A stretch of 64,000 nucleotides of DNA from Harmothoe impar (taxonomy: Eukaryota > Annelida > Polychaeta > Phyllodocida > Polynoidae): positions 36,455,204 to 36,519,203 of the forward strand of contig OX381710.1 of the NCBI GenBank assembly GCA_947462335.1, given 5' to 3'. The position numbers and the translations under genes are program-made. Under the pieces are notes generated by a model that worked only from the letters and a program-made list of their open reading frames with translations, did no database searches and had not been told where the DNA came from. The first letter of the stretch is position 1; every line of letters starts with the position of its first letter. Shown here piece after piece: positions 36,118-47,197 of the stretch.

Positions 36118-36751
36118 ACCTCCGACATCTGTAAAAAATAAATCTCATACAAAATGGTTATGTTTTCCTGTATAGGAAAGGGTGTGCAATCACAGACCAA
36201 CAGTTATTGGCTTTGGGACCTTGTCCCCAAAGCCATTGACACCACACAGAGAGAGTTGGAAAAAGTAGCAAGAGAAGACTAGCATAGGTCCCCTTGTTCA
36301 TTGTTAAATTAAGCCCTAGCTGGCCCTTAAACATTGCCTAGGACTGGTATCCCTATGTGTCCTTGCAGGTGTGTGCAAGACTAATTTAACCTAGATCTGG
36401 TTTTCAGTTACTGCATGTAGTACCAGTGTACCTTGTGGTAAGGCCTAGACATCTTGTGAACAGCCATATTTTGAGTTCTCTAATGTGGCTGTCAATGGCA
36501 AGGATAGGTACCAGCCTAATAACTATTGACTCCTATGTCAAGCCAAGCTGTCAATGTCAATGCCAATTCCCATACTATGCACATACAGGACCTGTACTAG
36601 AAGTTGAGTGGTCCAGGGTGGCTCTTGAAATCGCTCAAGCCCGCCCAAAGACAAACTGTGAAGTCCAACATGATTACCCCTCCCCACCCCACACACACAT
36701 GCAAGAAACCACATGCAACAACCCTAAAATAATATGTTGCCAACACAAGTC

Positions 36752-37041
36752 CTCCTTATGCCCCCTCCTTCTCCTCCCTGTGCCCCCTCCTCCTCCTCCC
36801 TGTGCCCTCTCCTCCTCCTGCTCCCTCTGCCCTCTCCTCCCTCTGCCCTCTCCTCCTTCCTCTGCCCTCTCCTACTACCCCATCTTTCCCCTCCTCCCCC
36901 CTCTACCCCATTTTCCTCCTTCCTGTTACCTACTCCCCCTCTCCCCCCTCCTCCTCCCTCTGCCCTCCCTTCTCCCTCTGCCCCCTCCTCCTCCCTCTGC
37001 CCTCCCTTCTCCCTCTGCCCCCTCCTCCTCCCTCTGCCCCT
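36752..37041 (+). repeat. Long pyrimidine tract (CTCC/CCTCTGCC repeats)
   Basis: Nearly 290 bp of C and T on the plus strand, with sub-repeats of CCCCCTCCTCCTCCCTCTG and variants. Homopurine-homopyrimidine tracts of this length can form triplex (H-DNA). Frames across it on both strands (including one of 234 codons) are compositional artefacts. Confidence 0.9.
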
Positions 37042-37045
37042 CCCT

Positions 37046-38365
37046 CTGGCTGCCAAGATGGCTGTCGAAAACTCAAGATTGTCTGATTTCCTTGTGTGAT
37101 AAATGGATAATAGGGTTTTCTAGGATGTAGAATCCATTTTCAGGCTTAGATTTTCAGTCCGGGAAATTTCCAAGATGGCTGCCAAGATGGCCACCAAAAA
37201 CTCAAAATTGTCTGATTTCCTTGTGTGATACATGGATAGTAGGGTTTTCTGGGATGCAGAATCCATTTTCATGCTCAGATTTTCAATCCGGGAAATTTCC
37301 AAGATGGTGCCAAGATGGCCGCCAAAAACTCAAGATTGTCTGATTTCCTTGTGTGATACATGGATAATAGGGTTTTCTAGGATGTAGAATGCATTTTCAG
37401 GCTTAGATTTTCAATCCGGGAAATTTCCAAGATGGCTGCCAAGATGGTCACCAAAAACTCAAAATTGTCTGATTTCCTTGTGTGATACATGGATAGTAGG
37501 GTTTTCTGGGATGCAGAATCCATTTTCATGCTCAGATTTTCAATCCGGGAAATTTCCAAGATGGTTGCCAAGATGGCCGCCAAAAACTCAAGATTGTCTG
37601 ATTTCCTTGTGTGATACATGGATAGTAGGGTTTTATAGGATGTAGAATCCATTTTCAGGCTTAGATTTTCAATCCGGGAAATTTCCAAGATGGTTGCCAA
37701 GATGGCCGCCAAAAACTCAAGATTGGCCGATTTCCTTGTGTGATAAATGGATAATAGGGTTTTCTAGGATGTAGAATCCATTTTCAGGCTTAGATTTTCA
37801 GTCCGGGAAATTTCCAAGATGGCTGCCAAGATGGCCACCAAAAACTCAAAATTGTCTGATTTCCTTGTGTGATACATGGATAGTAGGGTTTTCTGGGATG
37901 CAGAATCCATTTTCATGCTCAGATTTTCAATCCGGGAAATTTCCAAGATGGCTGCCAAGATGGCCGCCAAAAACTCAAGATTGTCTGATTTCCTTGTGTG
38001 ATACATGGATAATAGGGTTTTCTAGGATGTAGAATGCATTTTCAGGCTTAGATTTTCAATCCGGGAAATTTCCAAGATGGCTGCCAAGATGGCCACCAAA
38101 AACTCAAAATTGTCTGATTTCCTTGTGTGATACATGGATAGTAGGGTTTTCTGGGATGCAGAATCCATTTTCATGCTCAGATTTTCAATCCGGGAAATTT
38201 CCAAGATGGTTGCCAAGATGGCCGCCAAAAACTCAAGATTGTCTGATTTCCTTGTGTGATACATGGATAGTAGGGTTTTATAGGATGTAGAATCCATTTT
38301 TAGGCTTAGATTTTCAATCCGGGAAATTTCCAAGATGGCTGCCAAGATGGCCTCCAAAAACTATA
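37046..38365. repeat. 129-bp satellite, ten units in two 5-unit higher-order repeats
   Basis: GGGAAATTTCCAAGATGG recurs at 37161, 37290, 37418, 37547, 37676, 37804, 37934, 38063, 38192 and 38321, a period of about 129 bp. Units fall into types A, B, A', B, A'' by their variants (ATGTAGAATCC, ATGCAGAATCC, ATGTAGAATGC and TATAGGATGTAG). This order occurs twice, so the higher-order period is 643-645 bp. Because 129 is a multiple of 3, one minus-strand frame stays open over several units (43-residue repeat, up to 111 codons). I do not regard it as a gene. Confidence 0.92.
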
Positions 38366-39026
38366 CCAGCAGCAGTAAAACCAATAAAAATCAAAAAGAT
38401 TTAGCTAAGTGCATGTAAGTTAACTGACCATGCAGTATTGCTGCAAACCATCACATATGAATTGCATTAGAACCCTAGACACACCAAAAAGCATAAATCT
38501 ATGCCCCTTCGTTTCCTCACCTGTAGTTCATAACAATCCTATAAAAACCCAAAGCCACTACGGCTTTGCCGTAAAATCCTTGAATTTGTCCCCTTGTTTA
38601 GGTATGTAACAACACCGGAATACATGTACCAACATATGTCAGAGGTAATACCCAGAATCTCAATATAATTATATATATAATTTCCAAATCCACAAAAATG
38701 GTGTCTTATACCCTACCATTAAATCTCAATATTGTATTGTGTCCCCACCTGGTAGCAAACAAAGAAGGCTCAGGCTAACTGACCCTTATCTCAAAGTCAG
38801 ACATTGCCTGACTGTGGATAGAAAGTCAGCCTGACTCTGGTATGAACATCTGTCTTCCCTGACTGTCATACAAGGATCAGGCTGACTCTCAAATAGGAGT
38901 AGCTTTATGGGACTATCAAAGGAGGCTCAGACTGACTGTTGTGAAAGTCCAGCAGACTCTCTTACCTGAGTCAGGCAGTGCCTGATCCTGGGGAGAGTCC
39001 AGCTGACGCTCACTTTTTTCTCTGTG

Positions 39027-39658
39027 TTGTAATATACACAAATAGAACGTGTATCAAGCTTACACTGCTCTCTTTAGATACTGAATAGCTTGTTGTTAAA
39101 GGGTAGTCACCCATGTACCATGTATACGTAGCAGACACTTCATGGGTGCCTGGTCTATCAGTTTGTCATCTGTCCATGTTTACTATTCTTATACACCCCA
39201 AATTTCTTTTAATATACCTTGGTGTTTTTTGGGTGTTTTTACTTTAAAGGAACATGAGATATCACTTCATTGGTACCGGTAATAAATTAAATGATAATAA
39301 ACAAAACAATCCTCTTTTCTAATTATGATCTAATACTTATCATGTTAGTTGCATTCTGTATGGTATGTGTATGACCCATTCCCACACTAGCAAACACTAT
39401 GCCACAGGCACTAGTCGGACCAGCGATACAAAAAGGCTTTTAAGAAAAAAAGATATAGTTACAAAGGAGAGAGTATCAGTACCATGGAGGAGATGGAACA
39501 TGAGCCACTGTGTACCTGCCATCTGCGCACTTAGCCCTACAGTAAGGACACAGTGGGTGCTGGAGGAGGCGGCTAATCTCCCCCATCAACTGGTGTAGGA
39601 CACGGCCACTTAGTGTATATACCACAGGTCCCAGCCACCCCTCCATGGTCCATGGTCT
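39027..39658. other. Non-coding stretch
   Basis: Right flank of the foldback-like element. One 77-codon frame at 39365 without recognisable motif. Confidence 0.45.
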
Positions 39659-39911
39659 ACCAACCCTTTAAGGCCAGCAGAGTGAACCATGCCCCTTTCT
39701 CGTTATAAGGCATGGATTATAGCCCAGCCACTAACTCACCTGTGCGACATGACTGCATCATGCAGACCCTACGGGGTTGGTACACTCCGGAATGGTCGGG
39801 CATGATGCACCGATACAGTGTCCTGTGGGTTTCTCGGTGGCACTGTGTTGATACGTCATGGCGACAAGTGAACATCAACGTTAAGGGAACATACCGTCCT
39901 TAAAGGGTTAA
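39659..39911. mobile_element. TTAA-flanked MITE family, copy 7
   Basis: Left end AACCCTTTAAGGCCAGCA; right end CCGTCCTTAAAGGGTTAA with TTAA at 39908-39911. 253 bp. Confidence 0.68.
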
Positions 39912-40672
39912 CACAGAACATGAGACTGCCTTATCCAGGCTTGGGCAGAGTTAAGGTATTGCCTCAACGACGGACGTAGATACGTCACAGCTTTAGTTGA
40001 GACCTTGACTTCTGGCCTGTAAACCTTTATATTGGAGAGCACAATATGTTTGGTAAATAGTCCACTGACAGTGCACCCTCTCCATCCTCTGCAGGAGTAG
40101 ACCTGCGCTGACAAGGACAACGGTCAACCCAAGTCCATCGCGTCCCCATCTATTTGTTTGGAACTAAATTAAATTTAGTAAAAACTACTAAATGTCAACA
40201 TGTAATGTTGACTTTCTCTTGTGTCGCCCTTTCCTATACAGTATTGGGTCTAGGGTTAAGGGTCCTGAACCTGGGCGTTAACGTGATATTGTAAACCTTC
40301 CCTTATCAAGCCCTAATGGTCCTGGCCTGGGAAGTCATTCAACAATACAACATTGGTTTACTTAGTTCAATTCTACGCACTCAAATAGGGGAGAGAACAA
40401 GAACAATGTTTGGTTTTAGAACGATAAGAGTTGTACACTTCTCAAGTCACCAAAGGATTTATTCTATAGGGTGGTTAGTACCAGACCATCTGGGGTCTGT
40501 TTGTCGCCAATTTGTTTCTGAATTCGTTTATATTGTGATAGATCGTGCTGTTAAACTTTATATGTTGATATGTTAGAAAATGGGATATGGTAACGTGTGT
40601 AGCCTTTATTGCATCAAGGGGGTAACTTTCTTATCATGTGACACTTGGGAGTTCTATTTCAGTTTCCCATTA
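39912..40672. other. Non-coding stretch
   Basis: No gene seen; the 86-codon frame at 40316 has no domain features. Confidence 0.45.
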
Positions 40673-41076
40673 GGCCAAATTAAAAAAAAGGTGTGTTTCA
40701 GGTTACCCGACCCTACCTAGCAAAACAGGGCCGACTTTGAATTTTTTTTTTTTTTAAAGTGATTTTATCCAACTTTGAATTCTTTTTTTTTTAAAGTGAT
40801 TTTAGGGCTATTTCAGTGTCAATTTGATAGTCTACGAGTCAACTTCATAGTCAGCAAGAAACTTTTATCCAATATTGAACAAAATATCAATGTTTTAAGT
40901 AATTTTGGGCCTATTTCAGGGTCAATTTGATAGTCTATGAGTCGACACTGTTGTCGGCGAGTCGGTGATGAAGTTTGCGAGTCTATTTTGGGGTACTTTA
41001 AAAAAAAAAAAAATCCGACCTACCCTACCTAGATTTTCAGACTATGTAACCTGAAACACACCTTCTTTTTTTGGCC
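40673..41076. mobile_element. Harbinger-like MITE, copy 2 (404 bp)
   Basis: GGCCAAATT...GTGTGTTTCAGGTTACC at the left mirrors GTAACCTGAAACACACC...TTGGCC at the right. TTA flanks both sides (40670-40672 and 41077-41079), a 3-bp target duplication as in PIF/Harbinger. The interior has poly-T/poly-A arms and an internal partial duplication (TCAATTTGATAGTCTA twice). Confidence 0.8.
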
Positions 41077-41755
41077 TTATTTGCATAGGTACTCATCTAG
41101 TCATATGCCCCCAAATCCCAATTGTAGATCACGTTACATAATTATGGAATCGAGAGAATATGATTGAAATATTAATCAGTCCGTAAGGTGTGTCCACTGC
41201 TCCAGTAAAGGCAGTATTCCAGTATATATAGGCAGTGTGCTCATTCATCTACAATCTGCCACACATCTGTCAGTGTTTGCTGTAGTACACTTTGACAGAT
41301 GAGCGTCCGCCTGTCAAACCACATGCAGTAGGATATACTTCCTTAATTGGGGTGCTTTAAGACATAAATCAGTACACTTCTGGACCAGCATCTGTATTCC
41401 TTCCTTAACGCTGCCTGGGATCAGTGTCGGCCCTACATGTATGGCTTTTAAACTTGCACGAGGTGAATTCATGCCTGGACTGCAACTTGCAAGTCCTATC
41501 TGGGGTGGGGCCCGACTAGAGATGGTAATTTCAGTAGTATGTTGTGACTTGGTGAAGTGGTGACTTGTTTATGGTCTGGTGCCTCACCTACACTGGGTGG
41601 TGGTGGTAACAGCGTGCTTGGTCTATTCACAGCATGAACAGCTCACAGAAGCTCACAGTAACTCACACCGACTCACACCTTACCCTACTCGGCTCCCACG
41701 CCCATACATGTATGTAGATACCGCCAACAGCCACCCTACTCAGCATAGTCCGGCG
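41077..41755. other. Non-coding stretch
   Basis: No gene seen. Near 41637 a short array of AGCTCACAG-like words occurs. Confidence 0.42.
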
Positions 41756-41978
41756 GTAACCCTCTAAGGACCGCATAATGCGCCAATGTCGGTGTTCATT
41801 ATACAGTAACTCACTAGCACTGCGACTGGTACCGGCCCTTCCGTAGTGTGTACTAGTATCAATCAACCCCGCATGGTCGCCATAATGCATCAATGCAACA
41901 CTGGTGAGTCACTCGCCAAGGCTGCATTCATAAATCATGACGACAAAAGGACATTGTTTATTAAAGCATTATGTTGAT
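41756..41978. mobile_element. TTAA-flanked MITE family, copy 8
   Basis: GTAACCCTCTAAGGACCGCA at the left and TTATTAAAGCATTATG at the right; right border degraded. Confidence 0.6.
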
Positions 41979-42084
41979 TTTGCTGTTTCCCAGCACGGCT
42001 AATACACCCGGGCTTCCCTCCGTAAACCTGACTATTACCATACTGCATTGATTAAGCATAACGTTGCCTCTGTTTCGCTTTCAG

Positions 42085-42146
42085 GTTGTCAACACGTCCC
42101 AGCCATGCTCCAAAGCCCTGTATAACTACGACGCCAAGGAACCTGG
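42085..42146 (+). CDS. Internal coding exon, start of an SH3 domain (POSH/SH3RF-like)
   Basis: A 62-bp exon between a strong acceptor (TGTTTCGCTTTCAG|GT) and a donor (CCTGG|GTATGT). It encodes 20 codons plus two bases, phase 0 in and phase 2 out, ending CSKALYNYDAKEP-G. ALYNYDAKEPG is the beginning of an SH3 domain (ALYDY motif, first beta strand and RT loop). Among SH3 proteins, the N-terminal SH3 of POSH/SH3RF, a RING-type E3 ligase scaffold of JNK signalling, has the closest pattern I know (C-x-KALYNY, KEPG). The expected next residues (DLKF-like) were not found downstream, so neighbouring exons probably lie outside or far away in long introns. Host gene on the plus strand; family assignment is inference. 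Confidence 0.72.
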
Positions 42147-42279
42147 GTATGTATAATGATTTGCATATATTGACTCTTAATTAGATATGCTGTCACAAAT
42201 TTATAGATTAAACTTTGGTAGACACTTACAAACCAGTATACGGGGAAATTGGCCCTCAGTCGCCAGTCCAATGTCATTG

Positions 42280-42390
42280 GTCACCATGATGCTTTAATGC
42301 AGCTATGGCGAGTTTGCTTGCTAGGGCTGCATTCATGCATTAACTAAGGGCACAGAACATTAACGTACCATGCGGCCCTTAGATGGTTAA
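42280..42390. mobile_element. TTAA-flanked MITE family, copy 9 (5'-truncated)
   Basis: Right end ACCATGCGGCCCTTAGATGGTTAA is intact; the left end starts inside the family at ATGATGCTTTAATGC. It lies in the intron 134 bp after the SH3 exon. Confidence 0.65.
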
Positions 42391-43022
42391 AAGGAGAGAA
42401 CTTGCTGCCAGTCCAGCAAGAGTCGGAGTTGAGCCGGGACAGGAATTTAAACCTATATATAGGGTGGATGGGGGTTTAAGCGATATCCGATTAGAGAATA
42501 CACCTGTAATCTCAGTTGTTAGACTTACTATTTAAGTCAGAAATCACTTGATTTATTATCTAATCAATCAAGTAGCACTTGATCTAAATCTAACCCATGC
42601 TTTAGTAAAACATTTTAATGACTGCCAAATCAGGGGGAATCGCTGAATTAGTGGCGTTTTGTTTGGGATGTCATTTCCGCTGTTTACTATGAGAGGAAGT
42701 GGCTTCTAACTATGGCTTCCCTCGAGTGGAGGTGGGAGAGGGAGGGAGAGAGTGAGGGTGGGAGGCGGGGAGGGTCCATCAATCAGAGAGGGATTAGGCG
42801 TGTGGACATCTTCCGATTTGTAATGAAATCCCACCATTAATGGCATCGGGCCCTGGTTTAGTTGGAAGCATGCTTAAAATACAGAAAAATAGTGAAATGG
42901 CTTCAAAATGTAGGAAAATAACAGTTATCGCTATCAGTGGCGCACGGCTGCCTCCTGGTGCCCATGGTTCTCCTCCTGGGTGCTGCTCGGTGTCTGGGTG
43001 GATGAACGGGTTAGTAAAATAG
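42391..43022. other. Non-coding stretch, presumed intron
   Basis: No exon recognised after the SH3 exon. A purine-rich GGGAGGGAGAGAG tract lies near 42735. Confidence 0.4.
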
Positions 43023-43262
43023 GTAACCCTTTAAGGCCCGCATAGTGTGTTTATTTCACTATTATGCCATTTGGTGGTCTGTAACAATGCATGGTTAACG
43101 CCCTGGCTAACCTCACCGGTGCTGCATTCATGTATCATAGAGGTTGGTGCAATTCCACGTGGCTGGTCTGATGCAGTACAACTGATTTTTCGCTGGGTAT
43201 GTATAGATGCATCATGGGCACAAATGAACATGAAAGTATTATACCGTCACGAAAGGGCTAGT
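43023..43262. mobile_element. TTAA-flanked MITE family, copy 10
   Basis: GTAACCCTTTAAGGCCCGCA at the left; internal GGCTAACCTCACCGGTGCTGC; right end TACCGTCACGAAAGGGCTA. Confidence 0.62.
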
Positions 43263-44269
43263 ATGGGAGGGGGCTTTGGTAGGGGCGCTGTCTTATTTCC
43301 TGTTCACAATTAACCCAACAAAACTGTGCGGAAGCCTAGTATTGCTTCCGTCCCAGTGATTCCCTCTCAGCTCCAGACGAGGAAAGATATCTAGTAAATT
43401 GATTAAAAGTGGGGTAATAATTGCCATTAGTAAGGCTTGCTTTCTCCGGTCTTGTATTTCATTACAACTCAGCATTAGAGCCACTTTAGGGGGGGTTCCA
43501 ACATAATACTGCATTTCTTTCACACTTCATTAGGCCTGGGCCGTTTACTGAGATTATCCACACATAGGAGTTGCAAATCACATGATATTGGTTTCCGTTT
43601 TATCGCAAATGCCAGACCTATTACCCACAGCCATGGACCTTTATGCACCACGATAGGAACTGAATAATCGGTATCTAATGGACGGATAAGGCTGTTGTGT
43701 TCTTCTTATAAACAATGAAGAGCAGATTATGGACGGCAAGCATTTGGAATCTAATGAAACATAGAATGGAGTAGGCCCGTACCCGCCCGTAACGAAATTT
43801 GTATTCCAAAATAAGGGGCGGGGAATACTTTCCCGTTGGTGATTTGACAGAAATGCGCTGCGAATCCACCAGTAAGCAGATACTGGAATAGAATCAGTGC
43901 GAGGATAAAACCGTGCCCATGCTTGCATGCCATGATATCAAATAGCTGTGACATTTCCGTGTCACGCTTTTCGTGAGGGAAATAACCTGCCGCCTCTCTC
44001 CGTAACACGTTGATAGGGTCTAATGGCCTCCGACTGGTGGCTAAATACATTTGCAGAACTATAATTTAAGATGGATTCTGTTGTTAGCAGGGGCGTTATA
44101 GTGAGTATTAGGTGACAAGATGGAACTCTCAGTTTGTTCATGTTGGACTGTGTTTGTCGTGTATAGGTGCATCCAGAAAACATTGTCAATGTTAACTTTT
44201 CAACCGTTTCTCTTCTCGGTTCAATGCTCACCACTCAGAGTGCATTGTTAGAAAGAAAGAAACAATCGA
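43263..44269. other. Non-coding stretch
   Basis: Overlapping short frames on the minus strand (up to 99 codons) without domain features. Confidence 0.42.
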
Positions 44270-44745
44270 CAGGGATGTAAGTCTTCCTGGAATTCCAGGA
44301 ATTCCTGGAATCTCACTTTCATAAGAATTATCTATATTTCCATACTTTTTTGTTCTACCAGTGACAAAAAGTTCCGTTTTCACCCAACCTCCCCACCCTA
44401 GACCCTCCCTGCCTCTCCTGCAGTGTTCCCGGCCAGCAGAACGCCCCCAGGGAGGTCTCCTGTCCCATCTGAGGCCCTCCCCGCCTCCCCTGCATTCCCT
44501 CCCGGCCAGCAGAGCGCCCCCTGGACGGTCTCTTTGACCCTCCTAGAATGTTCCCAGTGAGTCACTGGGAACATTCTAGGAGGGTCAAAGAGACCGTCCA
44601 GGGAGCGCTCTGCTGGCCGGGAGGGAATGCAGGGGAGGCGGGGAGGGCCACAGGACCACTGGGGTTACTTTCCTAGGCAGTTCTGCTGGCCGGGAGGGCC
44701 TAGTCCGACTTCCTGTTTTTCCACCTGTCCTGACTTACATCCCTG
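44270..44745. mobile_element. Palindromic MITE with 14-bp TIRs, 476 bp
   Basis: CAGGGATGTAAGTC at the left and its exact inverse GACTTACATCCCTG at the right. The flanking AATCGA is duplicated (44264-44269 and 44746-44751), a 6-bp target duplication. Most of the interior is one near-perfect palindrome with arms of about 90 bp centred near 44556, plus an outer pair of CTGGCCGGGA-type repeats. The CAGGG end is hAT-like, but hAT makes 8-bp duplications; a 6-bp one is unusual for that family. Confidence 0.85.
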
Positions 44746-44945
44746 AATCGACTCCTATCTCTCTGGCATTGTGTTCAATTCCCTTTGTGTCATCCCGTTA
44801 AAAGCAGCATCCTCGTGTTTTATATATTGCCGGCTTGATTACACCCTACAGGGTGATACACTCCTGAAGGGTTGGCATGATGAAACATTGTAGCTCCTCA
44901 CTGTAGTTATCTATCGTGTAACAATATGTAGTCACTGTCGGCCTA

Positions 44946-45234
44946 GGCCAAAAAAAAAGAAGGTTTGTTTCAGGTCACCCGACCGACCCTATCTAAACAG
45001 GGCCGACCCTACGTTCTTTTATGCAATTTTGAAGAAATTTTTAGACTTTTTTGGGTCAATTTTAGTTTTACAAAATTTTGGAAAAAAAATCTCTCCATTT
45101 TGACACTTTTTTGGGACAATTTTAGAGGGGAAGTAAAAAAAAAAGAATAGTAAAAAAAAAAGAAAAAATCCGACCTACCGACCCTAGAGTTTCTTCCCAT
45201 GTTACCTGAAACAAAACTTTTTTTTTATTTGGCC
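44946..45234. mobile_element. Harbinger-like MITE, copy 3 (289 bp)
   Basis: GGCCAAAAAAAAAGAAGG, TTTGTTTCAGGTCACCCGACC at the left mirrored by CATGTTACCTGAAACAAAAC and TTTGGCC at the right. CTA flanks both sides (44943-44945 and 45235-45237). Confidence 0.8.
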
Positions 45235-46449
45235 CTATATAGATTTTCAGGGGTTGCATGTAGGGCGATTATGACTTGATGGACACGTTGCGAGCTCTTC
45301 ACACAAATCACTGCTTAGTGAATGAACCAGTCTTCTCATAGAGCAACTCACTTCGGTCAGGGAATCATAGCAAGAGCTGCGCACACGTAGGAATCTCAAA
45401 TAAAAGTCTGAATTTAATAGAAAAAGTAGAATACGCTGTTGATATCTCACCGGGGCTCACTGTAGAATTTCTAAGAGCGCCGATAAGACAGGGGTATACT
45501 GTCTTTAGAATACATTGTGATGTTTACGAATGGATGTTATATTTACGTAAAACGTGTAAACCCATTTAAGGATAGGATATCATGAAGTCTCAAGTGCTCA
45601 CACTTCTGGGTCCACTTCTGGACCAATTCAGACACAGATGGCATTGCCAAAGATCTGTTAGCACAGAGAACCTCATATCACACAACACTTACACACCTGG
45701 TCATATCATGGAGAGCTGCTCATGTCACAGAGAGCTGCTCATGTAGTAGGGAGTAGGCCCGAGGAGGTGTTCACAGGTAGCTGCGTCTTTGTGCCCTAAT
45801 TGGCCGCCAATAACCGTCATGTGATGGTCCATTAGGCTGGTAATTGAGAGGAGAGCCGTCAGTGGGCCATGTTCCCACGCCCCTTATCCTGTGGGAAGTG
45901 AGTGGTGGGTGGGAGGTATAAGCCTACAGCCTCAGGAGCTTACATTGATTGCAGATCACTAGGTATAACGTTGTTATATATAGCCAAACCACCTCCTCCT
46001 CCTGCCTCAGGGCAAACAATGCGTGTTCAAACTTGGGATGAAAAAAAGGCATAGCCTCATATTCTCTGAAAATTGGGTATGTAGGAGACTTAAGTTAAAC
46101 CACATACTGATAGGTCTATGAAAATCGATACCGTCATAGGGATTGTATTATGCCATATATAATCAGTTATTAACCTGACTTCAATGCTATTTAGTTTTAG
46201 AATGCCATTAGTCTGATGTAATATTGAGTATAGCTATAGAAACCAGGGAAGCCTCCTGGAGTCCTAGACAAAGGAGACAGTAGAATAGGGCCTTATCAAT
46301 GCCTCTGCAGGAGCAGTCACTGCCGATGTGATGTGAAGGAGACATCGGGTTCTCTTCCCTCAGGCATCTCCAGACTGGAGTGGGGGAGGCAATGTGATCT
46401 GAGCAGTGGTGAATTGAGCCAATTAGACTGTGACTTCACCAAACAGTTT
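45235..46449. other. Non-coding stretch
   Basis: No gene seen. A GAGCTGCTC pair (45713, 45732) embedded in a short tandem AGAGCTGCTCATGT. Confidence 0.42.
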
Positions 46450-46690
46450 GTTATCCCTTTAAGGGTCATATAGTGCCTTAATGCACTATGCCCTTCATCG
46501 TCATGATGCATGAATACAGCCCTGGCGAGTAACTTGGCATGGCTGCATTCGTGTATCATGCCAACGTTATGGCACTGAAACACCCCGGAGGGTTGTAATG
46601 ATGCATGAACGCAGCCCAGCCGGGCCTGCATGACTGCATCATGGCAACAAAGGACGTAGGACATTAAATTTAAAGCACTGTGCGGGTTGG
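46450..46690. mobile_element. TTAA-flanked MITE family, copy 11
   Basis: GTTATCCCTTTAAGGGTCAT at the left; TTAAAGCACTGTGCGGGTT at the right. The 115-codon minus frame across it is inside the MITE and not a gene. Confidence 0.65.
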
Positions 46691-47197
46691 CAAACAGAGG
46701 GCCACGCTAAAAATACATCAGACAGGGAGGCTCCGCCATCAGATCCACTCACCTTACAATCAGACAGGAGGGTCTGTATCAACTCTTTTATAAGACTTCT
46801 GATATTGAATCAGTGGCACGTGATGAAGTTCAACTTTTGGGTGGTGATACTCTATGAAGATCCAAAGATTACAGAATAGAAGGGCCGCGGTGCAATTTCA
46901 GTCAGATTGCAGTCTTTCATTAAAGTGTAACAAGTCTTTGGGGGTGATTGGAATTCTCCCAATAAATTCGATTTGGGTGTCTGGTGACATTGTTAAAATG
47001 AAAAAGGTTGCTATTCATTAAGGTTGGTGCCAAAGGCACAACAATGCCATAGACCGGTGAACTAGTGAAGCGGTTACTGGCTGATTCCTGCTGGTGGACT
47101 TCTGGTTAAAGATCTATTCACTGCGCCAAATTTCGGCCGTGTAGTTCTCTTGTTGATGCTAATGTGATTGGCTTATCATTTATGTTTAGGGTGTAGT
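46691..47197. other. Non-coding stretch
   Basis: Nothing recognised. Confidence 0.4.

Larger units (their letters stand above)
35541..39026. mobile_element. Foldback-like element with terminal short-repeat arrays, 3.5 kb
   Basis: The ends are imperfect inverted repeats of 34 bp (29 of 34 positions match), starting CACAGAG and containing GTGAG.GTCA.CTGGACTC. Inside each end is an array of a degenerate 22-bp word like AGTCCAGCACTGCCTGACTT in both orientations (35.59-36.05 kb and 38.77-39.01 kb). This resembles foldback elements whose inverted ends are built of short repeats. The interior holds (AT)n, a pyrimidine tract and the 129-bp satellite, and no transposase frame. I see no convincing target duplication, so exact borders are uncertain. 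Confidence 0.6.

Noticed and set aside
36426..37130. 234-codon plus-strand frame
   Set aside because: Two thirds of it is the translated pyrimidine tract (Pro/Leu/Ser low complexity) and it lies inside a repeat element.
37046..38365. Regular repeats resembling a CRISPR array
   Set aside because: Units are directly abutting 129-bp satellites in a eukaryotic genome, with no unique spacers.
46317..46664. 115-codon minus-strand frame
   Set aside because: Mostly inside MITE copy 11, whose other copies do not keep the frame.
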